NCBI RefSeq assembly: GCF_000145615.1 | Contig: NC_014410.1 | Coordinates: forward strand, 1,847,501 to 1,911,500 | DNA length: 64,000 bases | Direction of reading: 5' to 3' | DNA from: Thermoanaerobacterium thermosaccharolyticum DSM 571 | GTDB taxonomy: Bacteria > Bacillota > Thermoanaerobacteria > Thermoanaerobacterales > Thermoanaerobacteraceae | Shown: positions 7,638 through 16,030 of the stretch, piece after piece | How the letters are laid out: each line of letters starts with the position of its first letter | Position numbering within the stretch: position 1 is the first letter of the stretch | Notes under the pieces: model-generated | The model's database searches: none | What the model saw: only the letters and a program-made list of their open reading frames with translations | What the model was told of the DNA's origin: nothing | Position numbers and translations under genes: made by a program

Positions 7638-8984
7638 CTACATTATAAGCTCCAGAAGATGTTCTGGCGATTTAGCATCCTTGTAGTCAAGAAGAGTGTT
7701 TCCTGTTCTTTCAACAAGCCATGCTGTCCCTCTATATCCTACAATTGGGAAATGTTGAAGATTTGCTCTGTCTAGAATTGGGAAGCCAACTCTTAAAAGC
7801 GGCAGATCGTACTCCTTTGCAAGATATTTTCCATGGCTATTGCCAAATAGCATATCAACAGGTTTTTTATCAAGTTGCTCTTTTAGATACCATAAATCGC
7901 TATCTGATGAAACATATGCATCTGGAACCATAGATTTTACTGTTTTTTCCCATTCACTGCTGTAACTCCCTGTCAAAGCATACAAAACATTTATCCCTAA
8001 ATCATTTGCAAATCCCACTATAGCTTCAACGATATCGGGATCTCCAAATACTGCAGCTTTTTTATTGAACCAGTGTACATGTGCATCCAGCATCATATCA
8101 ACAAGCCTTCCTCGTTCTTCTTCAAGTTCGGAAGGTATAGGCTTACCTGTTATTTCACTTAACTTCATAATAAATTTGTCTACATTACTTATGCCGATAG
8201 GCAGTGGAAGTACCTCATACGGTACATCGTACATTTCTTTTAAAGATTCTGCAGGTTCGATTCCTGCTTCCCTTCCTAGAACTACAGTAGCTATCGAATT
8301 TCCCATGTCTTCTATTTCAGATATGGTGGTGCCTCCCTTCTGATACAGGTGTATCTCGCCTGTCATAGGTGCATCTAACACATCAGAGATATCTGGTAGA
8401 ATGATTGCATCAATCCCCATTATTTTCAATATTCTTTTGATTTCCCGCAAATCACCTGGGCTTAATAATCCAGGAATAATGTTTATTTTTCCATTTGGTG
8501 AGCTTTTTTGGGCAAAAGTCTCTACGGCTGATTTAACCATATTAGAAAAACCTGTCACATGTGAACCTACGTAGCTTGGTGTACTTGCTGTAAATACTTT
8601 GACATCTTCTGGTATCTCACCGCTTGAGCGCATCTCATTTATTGTACCAGGAACATCATCGCCGATAGTTTCTGCTGAACATGTTGTAGATATTCCGATT
8701 ACTTTTGGTTTGTAAATGCTTAATATGTTTCGTATCGCCTGCTTTAGATTTCCAATGCCACCGAAGACAACTTGTGCTTCTGAAAAAGAGCTTGTAGTTG
8801 TCGGTATAAATTCTCTAAAATGGCGGGTAAGCTGCATCCTTAAATACGATGTGCAACCCTGTGAACCGTGGCTGTGTGGCATGCATTGGTGTATACCAAG
8901 GCACGCCCAAACTGCTCCAAGCGGCTGACACGTTTTTAGAGGATTTACCGTAAGGTATTTACGTTCAGTATTATTGCATTCCAT
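7638..8984 (-). CDS. nifK: NifK, nitrogenase MoFe protein beta chain
   Basis: The beta subunit of the MoFe nitrogenase, which supplies half of the P-cluster ligands. CQPLGAVWACLGIH, HGSQGCTSYLRM and TTCSAETIGDD carry the conserved P-cluster Cys residues, and PLLRVGFPILDR is the typical C-terminal motif. From the ATG at 8984 it has 448 residues, the short clostridial form lacking the long N-terminal extension of proteobacterial NifK. An upstream in-frame start at 9035 overlaps nifD; AAAGGAG 8 bases before 8984 decides the start. It begins 17 bp after nifD. Confidence 0.95.
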   Translation of the reverse strand: MECNNTERKYLTVNPLKTCQPLGAVWACLGIHQCMPHSHGSQGCTSYLRMQLTRHFREFIPTTTSSFSEAQVVFGGIGNLKQAIRNILSIYKPKVIGISTTCSAETIGDDVPGTINEMRSSGEIPEDVKVFTASTPSYVGSHVTGFSNMVKSAVETFAQKSSPNGKINIIPGLLSPGDLREIKRILKIMGIDAIILPDISDVLDAPMTGEIHLYQKGGTTISEIEDMGNSIATVVLGREAGIEPAESLKEMYDVPYEVLPLPIGISNVDKFIMKLSEITGKPIPSELEEERGRLVDMMLDAHVHWFNKKAAVFGDPDIVEAIVGFANDLGINVLYALTGSYSSEWEKTVKSMVPDAYVSSDSDLWYLKEQLDKKPVDMLFGNSHGKYLAKEYDLPLLRVGFPILDRANLQHFPIVGYRGTAWLVERTGNTLLDYKDAKSPEHLLELIM

Positions 8985-9001
8985 TTTTGATTCTCCTTTC
9001 G

Positions 9002-10609
9002 CTATTTTTTCCAAGGTGGAGTCACCTCTTTCCAAATAGGATTGTTTATAGCCATATCCATATCCCTTGCAAAATTTACAGCACCTTCAAATGAACTGTA
9101 AGGCCCACTGTAGTCATATGAATGGATCTGCCTTGAAGGAACCCCCATCTTTTGAAATACATATCTGTCTTTAATACCTGATAAAAATATGTCAGGCTTC
9201 AAAGCTTTTATAAGCTCTTCAGTCTCGTGATGGTTGAAATCATCAATGACGATGGAGCCTTCATCCATGTGAACCATCATTCCTTCATAATTCATAAAAT
9301 GATCCGGCATCTTACTCTTCATTTCTTCTATTTTTTCTTTAGGATATGCTGGTTCTGTCACCCTCTCAAAATGATACGTGTCAAGTATCTTGTGATGGGG
9401 TGCTTCTTTTATCTCAGGTATTATCTTGCGTCCTTCGTAATCATCCCGATGGGCAAATTCATATCCGGCAACAATTGTCTCCATACCGATGTCTTTCAGC
9501 AAGTCTTGATAATGGTGTGCACGAGAACCTCCAACAAAAAGTATTGCTTTTTTGCCTTTAAGCCTTTCCCTATAATAGTCAAGTCTAGGTTTTATCTTCT
9601 TAAGCTCTTCTTCAATAACTTTTTCAGTGTTTTCGTATATCATTGGATCGTCAAAGAATTTAGCCATTTCCCTTAATGATTCTATTGTGGAAGTTATGCC
9701 TATATAATTTACTTTAAGCCAGGGAACTCCAAATTTTTCTTCCATCATGCGGTTTGTGTAGTTTATAGATCTGTGGCACATCAATATTGAAAGTTTTGCC
9801 TTGTGAGCCTTTGCAAGGTCATCGTATTTTGAATCTCCTGTAAATACACTTACAACGCGATATCCTATCTTTTGAAGCAGATCTTTCACTACCCATACAT
9901 CGCCGCCAATATTGTATTCACCGAATATATTGATATCATACGGTGTCGGGTCTTCTAGTTCCTCTGTCCCAACTATATCCATAATAAGAGTATTGCTGGC
10001 AAGATGATGCCCGGCAGATTGGCTGACACCTTTATAACCTTCGCAGCTTACAGTAATTACTTTTATGCCAAGTTCTTCTTCGGCCCTTTTGGCAACGGCT
10101 TTTATGTCATCGCCAATAAGTCCCACAGGACATGTAGCGTATATGCCTACAACTTTTGGTTTAAAGATTTCATACGCTTCTTTTATGGCGCCATAAAGCT
10201 TTTTCTCACCGCCGAAAACTACATCTTTTTCCTGCATATTAGTAGAAAAGCAATTTTTTATGAAATAGTTATAACCTTCTTCTGGCTCTGCAAGATTTCT
10301 CCTCGTGTTCCATGTATAGTATCCACATCCAATTGGTCCATGTGTCAAATGAAGAATGTCCTTTACAGGTCCAAAAACGACACCTTTTGCACCTGCATAG
10401 CTGCATCCCCTGTTTGTCATAATCCCCGGAATCGTGGCAACGTCTGCCATTATATGCTGTTCCTCGTTTGGATCTATTACTACAAGGTGCGTTTTTCTCT
10501 CTTTGCTAACCTTCTTAGGATAAGAATCTGTAATATTTTCAATCAATTTCTTGTTTTTTTCAACTAGACTTCCCATCATATCATCTTGCGTAGGATTTCT
10601 TTCGATCAT
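9002..10609 (-). CDS. nifD: NifD, nitrogenase MoFe protein alpha chain
   Basis: The alpha subunit of MoFe nitrogenase, carrying FeMo-cofactor. P-cluster Cys lie in NRGCSYAGA (about 69), GPIGCGYYTW (about 95) and ATCPVGLIGDD. The cofactor Cys is in SILMCHRSINY and the cofactor His is in RQIHSYDYSG. It has 535 residues, longer than the proteobacterial form, because of a roughly 50-residue insertion around residues 385-440 (HHKILDTYHFERVTEPAYP and beyond). That insertion is the hallmark of clostridial NifD. A GGGGGG ribosome site lies upstream, and the gene is 19 bp after nifH. Confidence 0.96.
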   Translation of the reverse strand: MIERNPTQDDMMGSLVEKNKKLIENITDSYPKKVSKERKTHLVVIDPNEEQHIMADVATIPGIMTNRGCSYAGAKGVVFGPVKDILHLTHGPIGCGYYTWNTRRNLAEPEEGYNYFIKNCFSTNMQEKDVVFGGEKKLYGAIKEAYEIFKPKVVGIYATCPVGLIGDDIKAVAKRAEEELGIKVITVSCEGYKGVSQSAGHHLASNTLIMDIVGTEELEDPTPYDINIFGEYNIGGDVWVVKDLLQKIGYRVVSVFTGDSKYDDLAKAHKAKLSILMCHRSINYTNRMMEEKFGVPWLKVNYIGITSTIESLREMAKFFDDPMIYENTEKVIEEELKKIKPRLDYYRERLKGKKAILFVGGSRAHHYQDLLKDIGMETIVAGYEFAHRDDYEGRKIIPEIKEAPHHKILDTYHFERVTEPAYPKEKIEEMKSKMPDHFMNYEGMMVHMDEGSIVIDDFNHHETEELIKALKPDIFLSGIKDRYVFQKMGVPSRQIHSYDYSGPYSSFEGAVNFARDMDMAINNPIWKEVTPPWKK

Positions 10610-10628
10610 TTATAGCCCCCCTTTCAAA

Positions 10629-11525
<897 letters not shown>

Positions 11526-11548
11526 TCATCACCCCCTAACAAAATAAC

Positions 11549-11588
11549 GCCATGCATATATACAGTGAAAATATATATACATGGCTCC
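11549..11588 (-). repeat. Large inverted repeat in the nifH leader
   Basis: GCCATGCATATATAC and its near-complement ATATATATACATGGC surround AGTGAAA. This could fold as a long RNA hairpin in the nifH leader, or serve as a protein site in DNA. It lies between the leader terminator-like hairpin and the nifH start. Two copies of GGCGTTATT lie just downstream of it toward nifH. Confidence 0.6.
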
Positions 11589-11594
11589 ATTGCC

Positions 11595-11628
11595 AAAACA
11601 AAAAGCGCTTTTCATTTTAGAAAAGCGC
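11595..11628 (-). terminator. Terminator-like hairpin (candidate attenuator) in the nifH leader
   Basis: On the minus strand GCGCTTTTC-TAAAAT-GAAAAGCGC is followed by TTTTTGTTTT. No minus-strand gene lies upstream for it to terminate. It sits about 150 bp before the nifH ATG and downstream of a possible promoter, so it reads as a leader attenuator. Confidence 0.65.
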
Positions 11629-11686
11629 CTTTGCTTATTACAATATTATAAATTTAATATTCATTTTTATTTAAGTTCTGAACTAA

Positions 11687-11714
11687 TATATAGCTGTCTT
11701 TTGGAATAAAGCAA
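11687..11714 (-). promoter_or_regulatory. nifH: Possible nifH operon promoter
   Basis: On the minus strand TTGCTT-16 bp-TATATA, which would start RNA near 11680 and give a leader of about 230 nt ahead of nifH. The boxes are imperfect. A TTGACA a little further upstream (near 11730) lacks a good -10 box at the right spacing. Confidence 0.4.
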
Positions 11715-11839
11715 AATAGATATGTCAAATAAAATTATGTATTAAGAAAGTCTAGCAAAAATTTATTGTTGTTAAAATGATATCAGTATTTTTATTAAAT
11801 GTCAAGCAAAATATTTTAATACTTTACAAAAATAAAGTA

Positions 11840-11868
11840 TTGACATTAAAAATATACTATGCTATTAT
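11840..11868 (+). promoter_or_regulatory. nifB: Sigma-A promoter of the nifB operon
   Basis: A perfect TTGACA at 11840-11845, a 17-bp spacer and TATTAT at 11863-11868. Transcription would start near 11875 and give a leader of about 130 nt before nifB. Confidence 0.85.
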
Positions 11869-11906
11869 ATTTTCAATAATTTTCATAAATAAAAAAATAA
11901 GGACGA

Positions 11907-11940
11907 AGAAGTCTTTAGCCATTCGGTTAAAGACTTTTTT
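11907..11940 (+). terminator. First leader terminator hairpin of nifB
   Basis: GTCTTTAGCC-ATTC-GGTTAAAGAC with one G-U pair, followed by TTTTTT. It lies between the nifB promoter and nifB, with no gene upstream to end, so it is a candidate attenuator. Its loop region CATTCG and flanking CTTTA/TAAAG match the second hairpin. Confidence 0.8.
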
Positions 11941-11947
11941 AGGCACT

Positions 11948-11987
11948 GGAGCCTTTAATCAGTCGATTAAAGGCTCCAAAATTTTTT
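11948..11987 (+). terminator. Second leader terminator hairpin of nifB
   Basis: GGAGCCTTTAATC-AGTC-GATTAAAGGCTCC, a perfect 13-bp stem, followed by AAAATTTTTT. It ends about 18 bp before the nifB start codon and repeats the CTTTA..CA(T/G)TCG..TAAAG pattern of the first hairpin. Confidence 0.8.
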
Positions 11988-12004
11988 ATAAGGAGAGGAT
12001 GAAA

Positions 12005-12826
12005 ATGAATAAAGAATTTAATACGGTAGGTTTTGGACACCCATGTTTTAACCCTGATGCGGCTTTATATCACGGCAGGATACATCTGCCCGTAGCACCA
12101 AAGTGCAATATTAAGTGCAAATACTGCGACAGAAAAACAGGATGCGTAAATGAAAACAGGCCCGGCGTAACAACTAAAGTCATGGATCCGTATGAAGCAA
12201 TATTATATGCTAAAAAGATGTTTAAAAGAGAGCCTCGCATTTCTGTCATAGGAATAGCAGGCCCCGGCGACCCACTTTACAACGATGAGACATTCTTAAC
12301 TTTTAAATTGATTTCTTTAGAATTTAAAGATATGATCAAATGCTTAAGCACAAATGGACTACTTTTAAGCGATAAGCTACTTCTTCTAATAAACTGCGGC
12401 GTAAGTACAATAACAGTAACAATAAATGCTATAGATCCCAGCATAGGTAAAGAAATATACGATTATGCAATCTATAAAGATAATACGTATAGAGGAATAG
12501 ATGCAGCAAAATTGCTTATAGAAAAACAGCTAGAAGGCATAGAAGCTGCTTGTGACAACGGCTTACTTGTAAAGGTCAATACTGTCTTGATACCTGGCAT
12601 AAACGATAAGCACATAGATGATATAGCAAAAAAAATAAAGGAACTTGGTGTTGCCATCATGAACATAATGCCCCTTATTCCACAAGCTGAATTTTCACAT
12701 TTAAAAGCTCCCAAGTGCAATGAACTTGAAAAAGTGAGGCTTAAAAATTCAAAAATTATAAGCCAGATGTACCACTGCAGGCAGTGTAGAGCTGATGCGG
12801 CAGGACTTTTAGGTGATGATATATGA
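12005..12826 (+). CDS. nifB: NifB, radical SAM FeMo-cofactor precursor synthase
   Basis: NifB fuses two 4Fe-4S clusters and inserts carbide to make the 8Fe core (NifB-co) of FeMo-cofactor. The radical SAM motif CNIKCKYC lies near residues 35-42, and further NifB motifs include GIAGPGDPL and HCRQCRADAAGLLGDD. It is 273 residues, the short form without the C-terminal NifX-like domain, which is supplied by the next gene. The ATG at 12005 is 9 bases after AAGGAG; an ATG at 11999 is too close. The frame is open further upstream, but that region is leader with two terminators. The stop overlaps the next start (ATGA). Confidence 0.95.
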   Translation: MNKEFNTVGFGHPCFNPDAALYHGRIHLPVAPKCNIKCKYCDRKTGCVNENRPGVTTKVMDPYEAILYAKKMFKREPRISVIGIAGPGDPLYNDETFLTFKLISLEFKDMIKCLSTNGLLLSDKLLLLINCGVSTITVTINAIDPSIGKEIYDYAIYKDNTYRGIDAAKLLIEKQLEGIEAACDNGLLVKVNTVLIPGINDKHIDDIAKKIKELGVAIMNIMPLIPQAEFSHLKAPKCNELEKVRLKNSKIISQMYHCRQCRADAAGLLGDDI

Positions 12827-13161
12827 TTCATAGAATTGCTATCGCATCAAGAGATGGCAAAATGGTTAACGAACATTTTGGACACGCAAGAAGATTTATC
12901 ATCGTTGATTTATATGACGATGGAAATTATTTTGTCCGTGAAGTTAGAGAATGTATAAATGCTTGTGGAGGCGATGACTTTTACGACAGAATGAATATTG
13001 TAATAGACAAAATCAAAGATTGCGAGGCAGTCTTCGTATGCATGATAGGAAATGCAGCCACAATGAGGCTTAAAGAAAGAGGAATCAAAGCATACGTAAA
13101 CCCCGGCTTTATAGAAGATGTGCTTAAAGATTATTTGATAAATTCCGTTGGTGGTGATTAA
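12823..13161 (+). CDS. NifX/NafY-type FeMo-cofactor binding protein
   Basis: A 112-residue protein of the dinitrogenase iron-molybdenum cofactor domain family (NifX, NafY, C-terminal domain of NifB). Family marks are IAIASRDGKMVNEHFGHARRF and AVFVCMIGNAATMRLKERGI. Members bind NifB-co or FeMo-co and carry it between NifB, NifEN and NifDK. It overlaps nifB by 4 bp (ATGA), so the pair together equals a full-length fused NifB. The specific name nifX is not certain. Confidence 0.85.
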   Translation: MIHRIAIASRDGKMVNEHFGHARRFIIVDLYDDGNYFVREVRECINACGGDDFYDRMNIVIDKIKDCEAVFVCMIGNAATMRLKERGIKAYVNPGFIEDVLKDYLINSVGGD

Positions 13162-13163
13162 CA

Positions 13164-13952
13164 ATGAAAGACCAAAAGATAATTTGGCTCCTGATGTCTA
13201 TCTTTCTAATCATTTTAATGGTAACAGGATGCGATATAAATGCCATTGAAAGCAGCAATAAATCCTTGACAGTTTTTGTTGCTGCAAGCTTAAAAGATTC
13301 TATGGATACAGTTGTCAGGCAGTTTGAAAAATTAAATCCAGGTGTAAAAATAATCTTAAATTCTGCTGGAAGCCAGACATTGAGGACGCAAATAGAACAA
13401 GGAGCATACGCTGACATATTTATTTCTGCTGATGAAAGAAACATGACGCCACTTTACAGCGAAAACTTTGTTGAGGCACCTAAAACATTATTATATAACA
13501 AGCTTATTGTAATCGCATATAAAGACAGCAGTATAAATAGCTTTATGGATATAAAAAACTCCGGAGTGAAATTAGCTCTTGCAGATGAATCTGTCCCTGC
13601 CGGTAAATATGCACTTGATATGCTGTCAAAAATTGATGCTGACTATAAAGGGTTCAAGGAAGCAACACTTAAAAATGTCGTCACAAAAGAAATAACTGTT
13701 ACAGATGTTGCACAAAAGGTTGCAATGGGTGAAGCAGACGCTGGCATTGTTTATGTAACTGATGCAAAGCCATTTTCTGAAAAAATAAAAGTTATTAACA
13801 TACCTGATAAATACAATGTCATTGCAACATATCCTGCTGCTATCGTTAAAAATACTAAATACAAGACTTTATCTTCGAAATTTCTTGATTTTTTATTAAA
13901 TGGAGATGGTAAAAAGATATTAAAAGATTATGGATTTATAATGAAAGAATAA
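13164..13952 (+). CDS. modA: ModA, molybdate-binding lipoprotein
   Basis: The solute-binding protein of a molybdate ABC importer. An N-terminal signal with lipobox VTGC (Cys23) anchors it to the membrane. SLTVFVAASLKDSMD and LNSAGSQTLRTQIEQGAYADIFIS are typical ModA ligand-site regions. It is 262 residues. It starts 2 bp after the nifX-like gene behind GGTGGTG. Its place in the nifB operon ties molybdenum uptake to cofactor synthesis. Confidence 0.92.
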   Translation: MKDQKIIWLLMSIFLIILMVTGCDINAIESSNKSLTVFVAASLKDSMDTVVRQFEKLNPGVKIILNSAGSQTLRTQIEQGAYADIFISADERNMTPLYSENFVEAPKTLLYNKLIVIAYKDSSINSFMDIKNSGVKLALADESVPAGKYALDMLSKIDADYKGFKEATLKNVVTKEITVTDVAQKVAMGEADAGIVYVTDAKPFSEKIKVINIPDKYNVIATYPAAIVKNTKYKTLSSKFLDFLLNGDGKKILKDYGFIMKE

Positions 13953-13972
13953 TCATTAAAGAGGTGTTTCAA

Positions 13973-14746
13973 ATGGCGTATATTTATTTGCCTATATCAA
14001 TTTTAATTTTTTTCTTATTAATACCTTTTATTTCGCTAATAATTAAAACTCCTTTAAATATAATAGTAGCTGAAATCACATCTAGTCCTGCAATCAATGC
14101 ACTACTGCTTAGTATCATATCATCCGGTGTAACTGTCGTCATCACATTTTTATTTGGAACACCTCTTGCATACTATATTGCATTTAAAAAAGGAAAGATA
14201 TCTACGTTTGCCGAATACCTTGTTGACATACCTGCAGTTTTACCACCTGCAGTTGCAGGAATTGCCCTTTTGATGGCATTTGGTAGAGAAGGCATCATAG
14301 GAAAATTTTTGAGTTCAATAGGCATACAAATATCATTTACAGTGATAGCCGTAATATTAGCGCAGATTTTCATATCATCCACATACTACATCAAAGTAGC
14401 TTATTCTTCATTTATGTCTGTCGATAGAACAATATGGGAAGAATCACAATTAATTGGTGTCAACGATTTTAAACTGATGACAGCCATATACATACCGATA
14501 ACAAAGAGATTTCTCATAACTGGACTTATAAGCACATGGGCAAGAGCTATTGGCGAATTCGGAGCAACTATAATCTTTGCCGGTAATCTAGAGGGAAAAA
14601 CGAGAACAATGCCGCTAGCCATATACACTGCAATGCAAAGTGACTTAAATTACGCTTTAAGCCTTTCTGTTATAATGGTCATGTGCTCTTTTATCATAAT
14701 CTACCTTTGCAGGTTTATGATAAAAAAAGATGTTGACAGATCTTAA
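13973..14746 (+). CDS. modB: ModB, molybdate ABC transporter permease
   Basis: The membrane subunit of the molybdate importer, 257 residues with about five or six transmembrane segments. The ABC-coupling EAA loop reads EESQLIGVNDFKLMTAIYIP, and FGTPLAYYIAF and DIPAVLPPAVAGIALL are ModB signatures. The ATG at 13973 follows AAAGAGGTG; a GTG at 13964 would overlap that site. No ModC ATPase follows: the operon ends in a hairpin 8 bp later. Confidence 0.92.
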   Translation: MAYIYLPISILIFFLLIPFISLIIKTPLNIIVAEITSSPAINALLLSIISSGVTVVITFLFGTPLAYYIAFKKGKISTFAEYLVDIPAVLPPAVAGIALLMAFGREGIIGKFLSSIGIQISFTVIAVILAQIFISSTYYIKVAYSSFMSVDRTIWEESQLIGVNDFKLMTAIYIPITKRFLITGLISTWARAIGEFGATIIFAGNLEGKTRTMPLAIYTAMQSDLNYALSLSVIMVMCSFIIIYLCRFMIKKDVDRS

Positions 14747-14753
14747 AAAATAT

Positions 14754-14777
14754 CCACCAGTATAACCGGTGGTTTTC
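14754..14777 (+). terminator. Terminator of the nifB-modB operon
   Basis: CCACC and GGTGG stem with a short loop, followed by TTTTCTTT, just after modB. Confidence 0.65.
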
Positions 14778-14806
14778 TTTCCACATATTCCTTACATTTT
14801 TAGTTA

Positions 14807-15064
14807 TTATATTTTCTTATATATATCACCACGATTACCAATTACAAGTACACGAATTAGTGATTGGTTTTCGTCAATTTCAAATATAATTCTATAATCT
14901 CCAACTCTTATTCTTTGCATGGGTTCGTATCCCTTAAGTGGTGATATCTCACCCTCAGGTAATTTATATATTGCTTTTAATAATCTTTCCTTTTGATTCT
15001 TTGGTTGACTTAATATGAATTTTGATGCCTTTTTAGATACTTCAATCTTGTAAGTCTTTTTCAC
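14807..15064 (-). CDS. RelE/ParE-family toxin
   Basis: An 85-residue RelE-superfamily toxin, predicted to be an mRNA interferase. YKIEVSKKASKFI, LPEGEISPLKGYEPMQRIRVGDYRIIFEI and VLVIGNRGDIYKK follow the family pattern, with the basic RIRVGDYRI strand near the active site. It starts with GTG, preceded by GAAGGAGG, and overlaps the antitoxin gene by 23 bp, the usual antitoxin-first arrangement. Confidence 0.88.
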   Translation of the reverse strand: MKKTYKIEVSKKASKFILSQPKNQKERLLKAIYKLPEGEISPLKGYEPMQRIRVGDYRIIFEIDENQSLIRVLVIGNRGDIYKKI

Positions 15065-15284
15065 TCAATCCAGCCTCCTTCAAAATTTCTTCAAAGGAGG
15101 CATATTCACCTTTTTTTCGTTCTTGTTCAGCTTCTTTAATTAATTGCATATCGTAATCGTCTATTTCTTCTTCAGAATTTTCTAAAATTTCTTTTATGTT
15201 AATCAGTATATTTATTACTTTTGCCATTTTATTATCGGGTAACTGATCAATTATTTTATGAGCTTTTTCCTTTAATACACTCAT
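15042..15284 (-). CDS. Antitoxin partner of the RelE-type toxin
   Basis: An 80-residue acidic protein (EEEIDDYDMQLIKEAEQE) whose C-terminus would wrap the toxin, with an N-terminal helical region (LKEKAHKIIDQLPDNKMAK) as in the DUF2281/RelB-like antitoxins. The frame is open upstream to 15368, but the ATG at 15284 has GGTGGTGG before it. Its 3' end overlaps the toxin start. Confidence 0.75.
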   Translation of the reverse strand: MSVLKEKAHKIIDQLPDNKMAKVINILINIKEILENSEEEIDDYDMQLIKEAEQERKKGEYASFEEILKEAGLSEKDLQD

Positions 15285-15357
15285 TTTTACCACCACCATT
15301 TTAGTATTCTTTCTTTTAATTATTATAACACTTTTCTGGTTCAAAAAAAGGTATATG

Positions 15358-15390
15358 CAAAAAAGCACATCCTATTTGCAAGAATGTGCT
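15358..15390 (-). terminator. Terminator of the thiamine salvage operon
   Basis: On the minus strand GCACAT and ATGTGC form the stem, followed by TTTTTT. It lies 9 bp after the thiE stop. Confidence 0.75.
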
Positions 15391-15398
15391 TTTTATAA

Positions 15399-16028
15399 CT
15401 ACTTTGATATAGCATCTTTTAATCGCCTTGTGGCAAAACCTATATCATCTGATGCCATGATCTCTGATACAACTGATATTCCATCAACGCCTGTCTTCAT
15501 CACATCTTGTGCATTGCTGTATTTTATACCTCCGATGGCGACAACAGGTATATTCACTGCCTTTTTAATTTTCTCTAAATTCAAAAGCCCTATTGCTTCG
15601 CCTATGTCTTTCTTTGTGCCTGTATAAAATACTGCTCCTGCCCCTATGTAGTCAGCACCATCTCTTTCTGCCTTTACCGCTTCATCTACGCTTCCGGCAG
15701 AAATCCCGATTATCTTTTTATCCCCCATGATCTTTCTTGCAATGCTGCATGGCAAATCTTCTTGACCTAGATGAACTCCATCTGCATCAACAGACAGTGC
15801 TATATCGATCCTGTCATTTATTATAAAAGGAATGCTGTATTTTGCTGCAATATCTTTTAATCTTACAGCAATCTCATAAAATTCCTTCGATGAAATATCC
15901 TTTTCCCTAAGCTGCAGCATAGTAACGCCGTTTTTTAGTGCCTCTTCTACAGCATCGTAAAAATCTATACCAGCCTTCAAAAGGTTTCTGTCAGTAACCA
16001 AATAAATAGATACATCAAAATCTTTCAT
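15399..16028 (-). CDS. thiE: Thiamine-phosphate synthase ThiE
   Basis: Joins hydroxymethylpyrimidine diphosphate to thiazole phosphate to give thiamine phosphate. It is 209 residues in a TIM-barrel fold. VTMLQLREKD, FIINDRIDIALSVDADGVHLGQ and VAIGGI are the substrate and phosphate-binding motifs. It is the last gene of the riboswitch-controlled operon, starting 2 bp after thiM behind GGAGG. Confidence 0.96.
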   Translation of the reverse strand: MKDFDVSIYLVTDRNLLKAGIDFYDAVEEALKNGVTMLQLREKDISSKEFYEIAVRLKDIAAKYSIPFIINDRIDIALSVDADGVHLGQEDLPCSIARKIMGDKKIIGISAGSVDEAVKAERDGADYIGAGAVFYTGTKKDIGEAIGLLNLEKIKKAVNIPVVAIGGIKYSNAQDVMKTGVDGISVVSEIMASDDIGFATRRLKDAISK

Positions 16029-16030
16029 GT

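Noticed and set aside
9227-10567. Long + strand open frames inside nifD
   Set aside because: They are antisense shadows of nifD, with no ribosome sites or family resemblance.
11640-11760. GlnR/TnrA operators near the nif promoters
   Set aside because: No site with the TGTnA-N7-TnACA pattern was found in the divergent region.
11907-11987. nifB leader hairpins as a classical ANTAR target
   Set aside because: The loops are CATTCG/CAGTCG and do not show the A1 and G4 pattern I know for ANTAR hexaloops, so I only call them candidate attenuators.
11777-12004. Upstream extension of the nifB reading frame
   Set aside because: The frame is open, but it overlaps a consensus promoter and two terminator hairpins, has no ribosome site, and NifB homologues start at MNKEF-like sequences.
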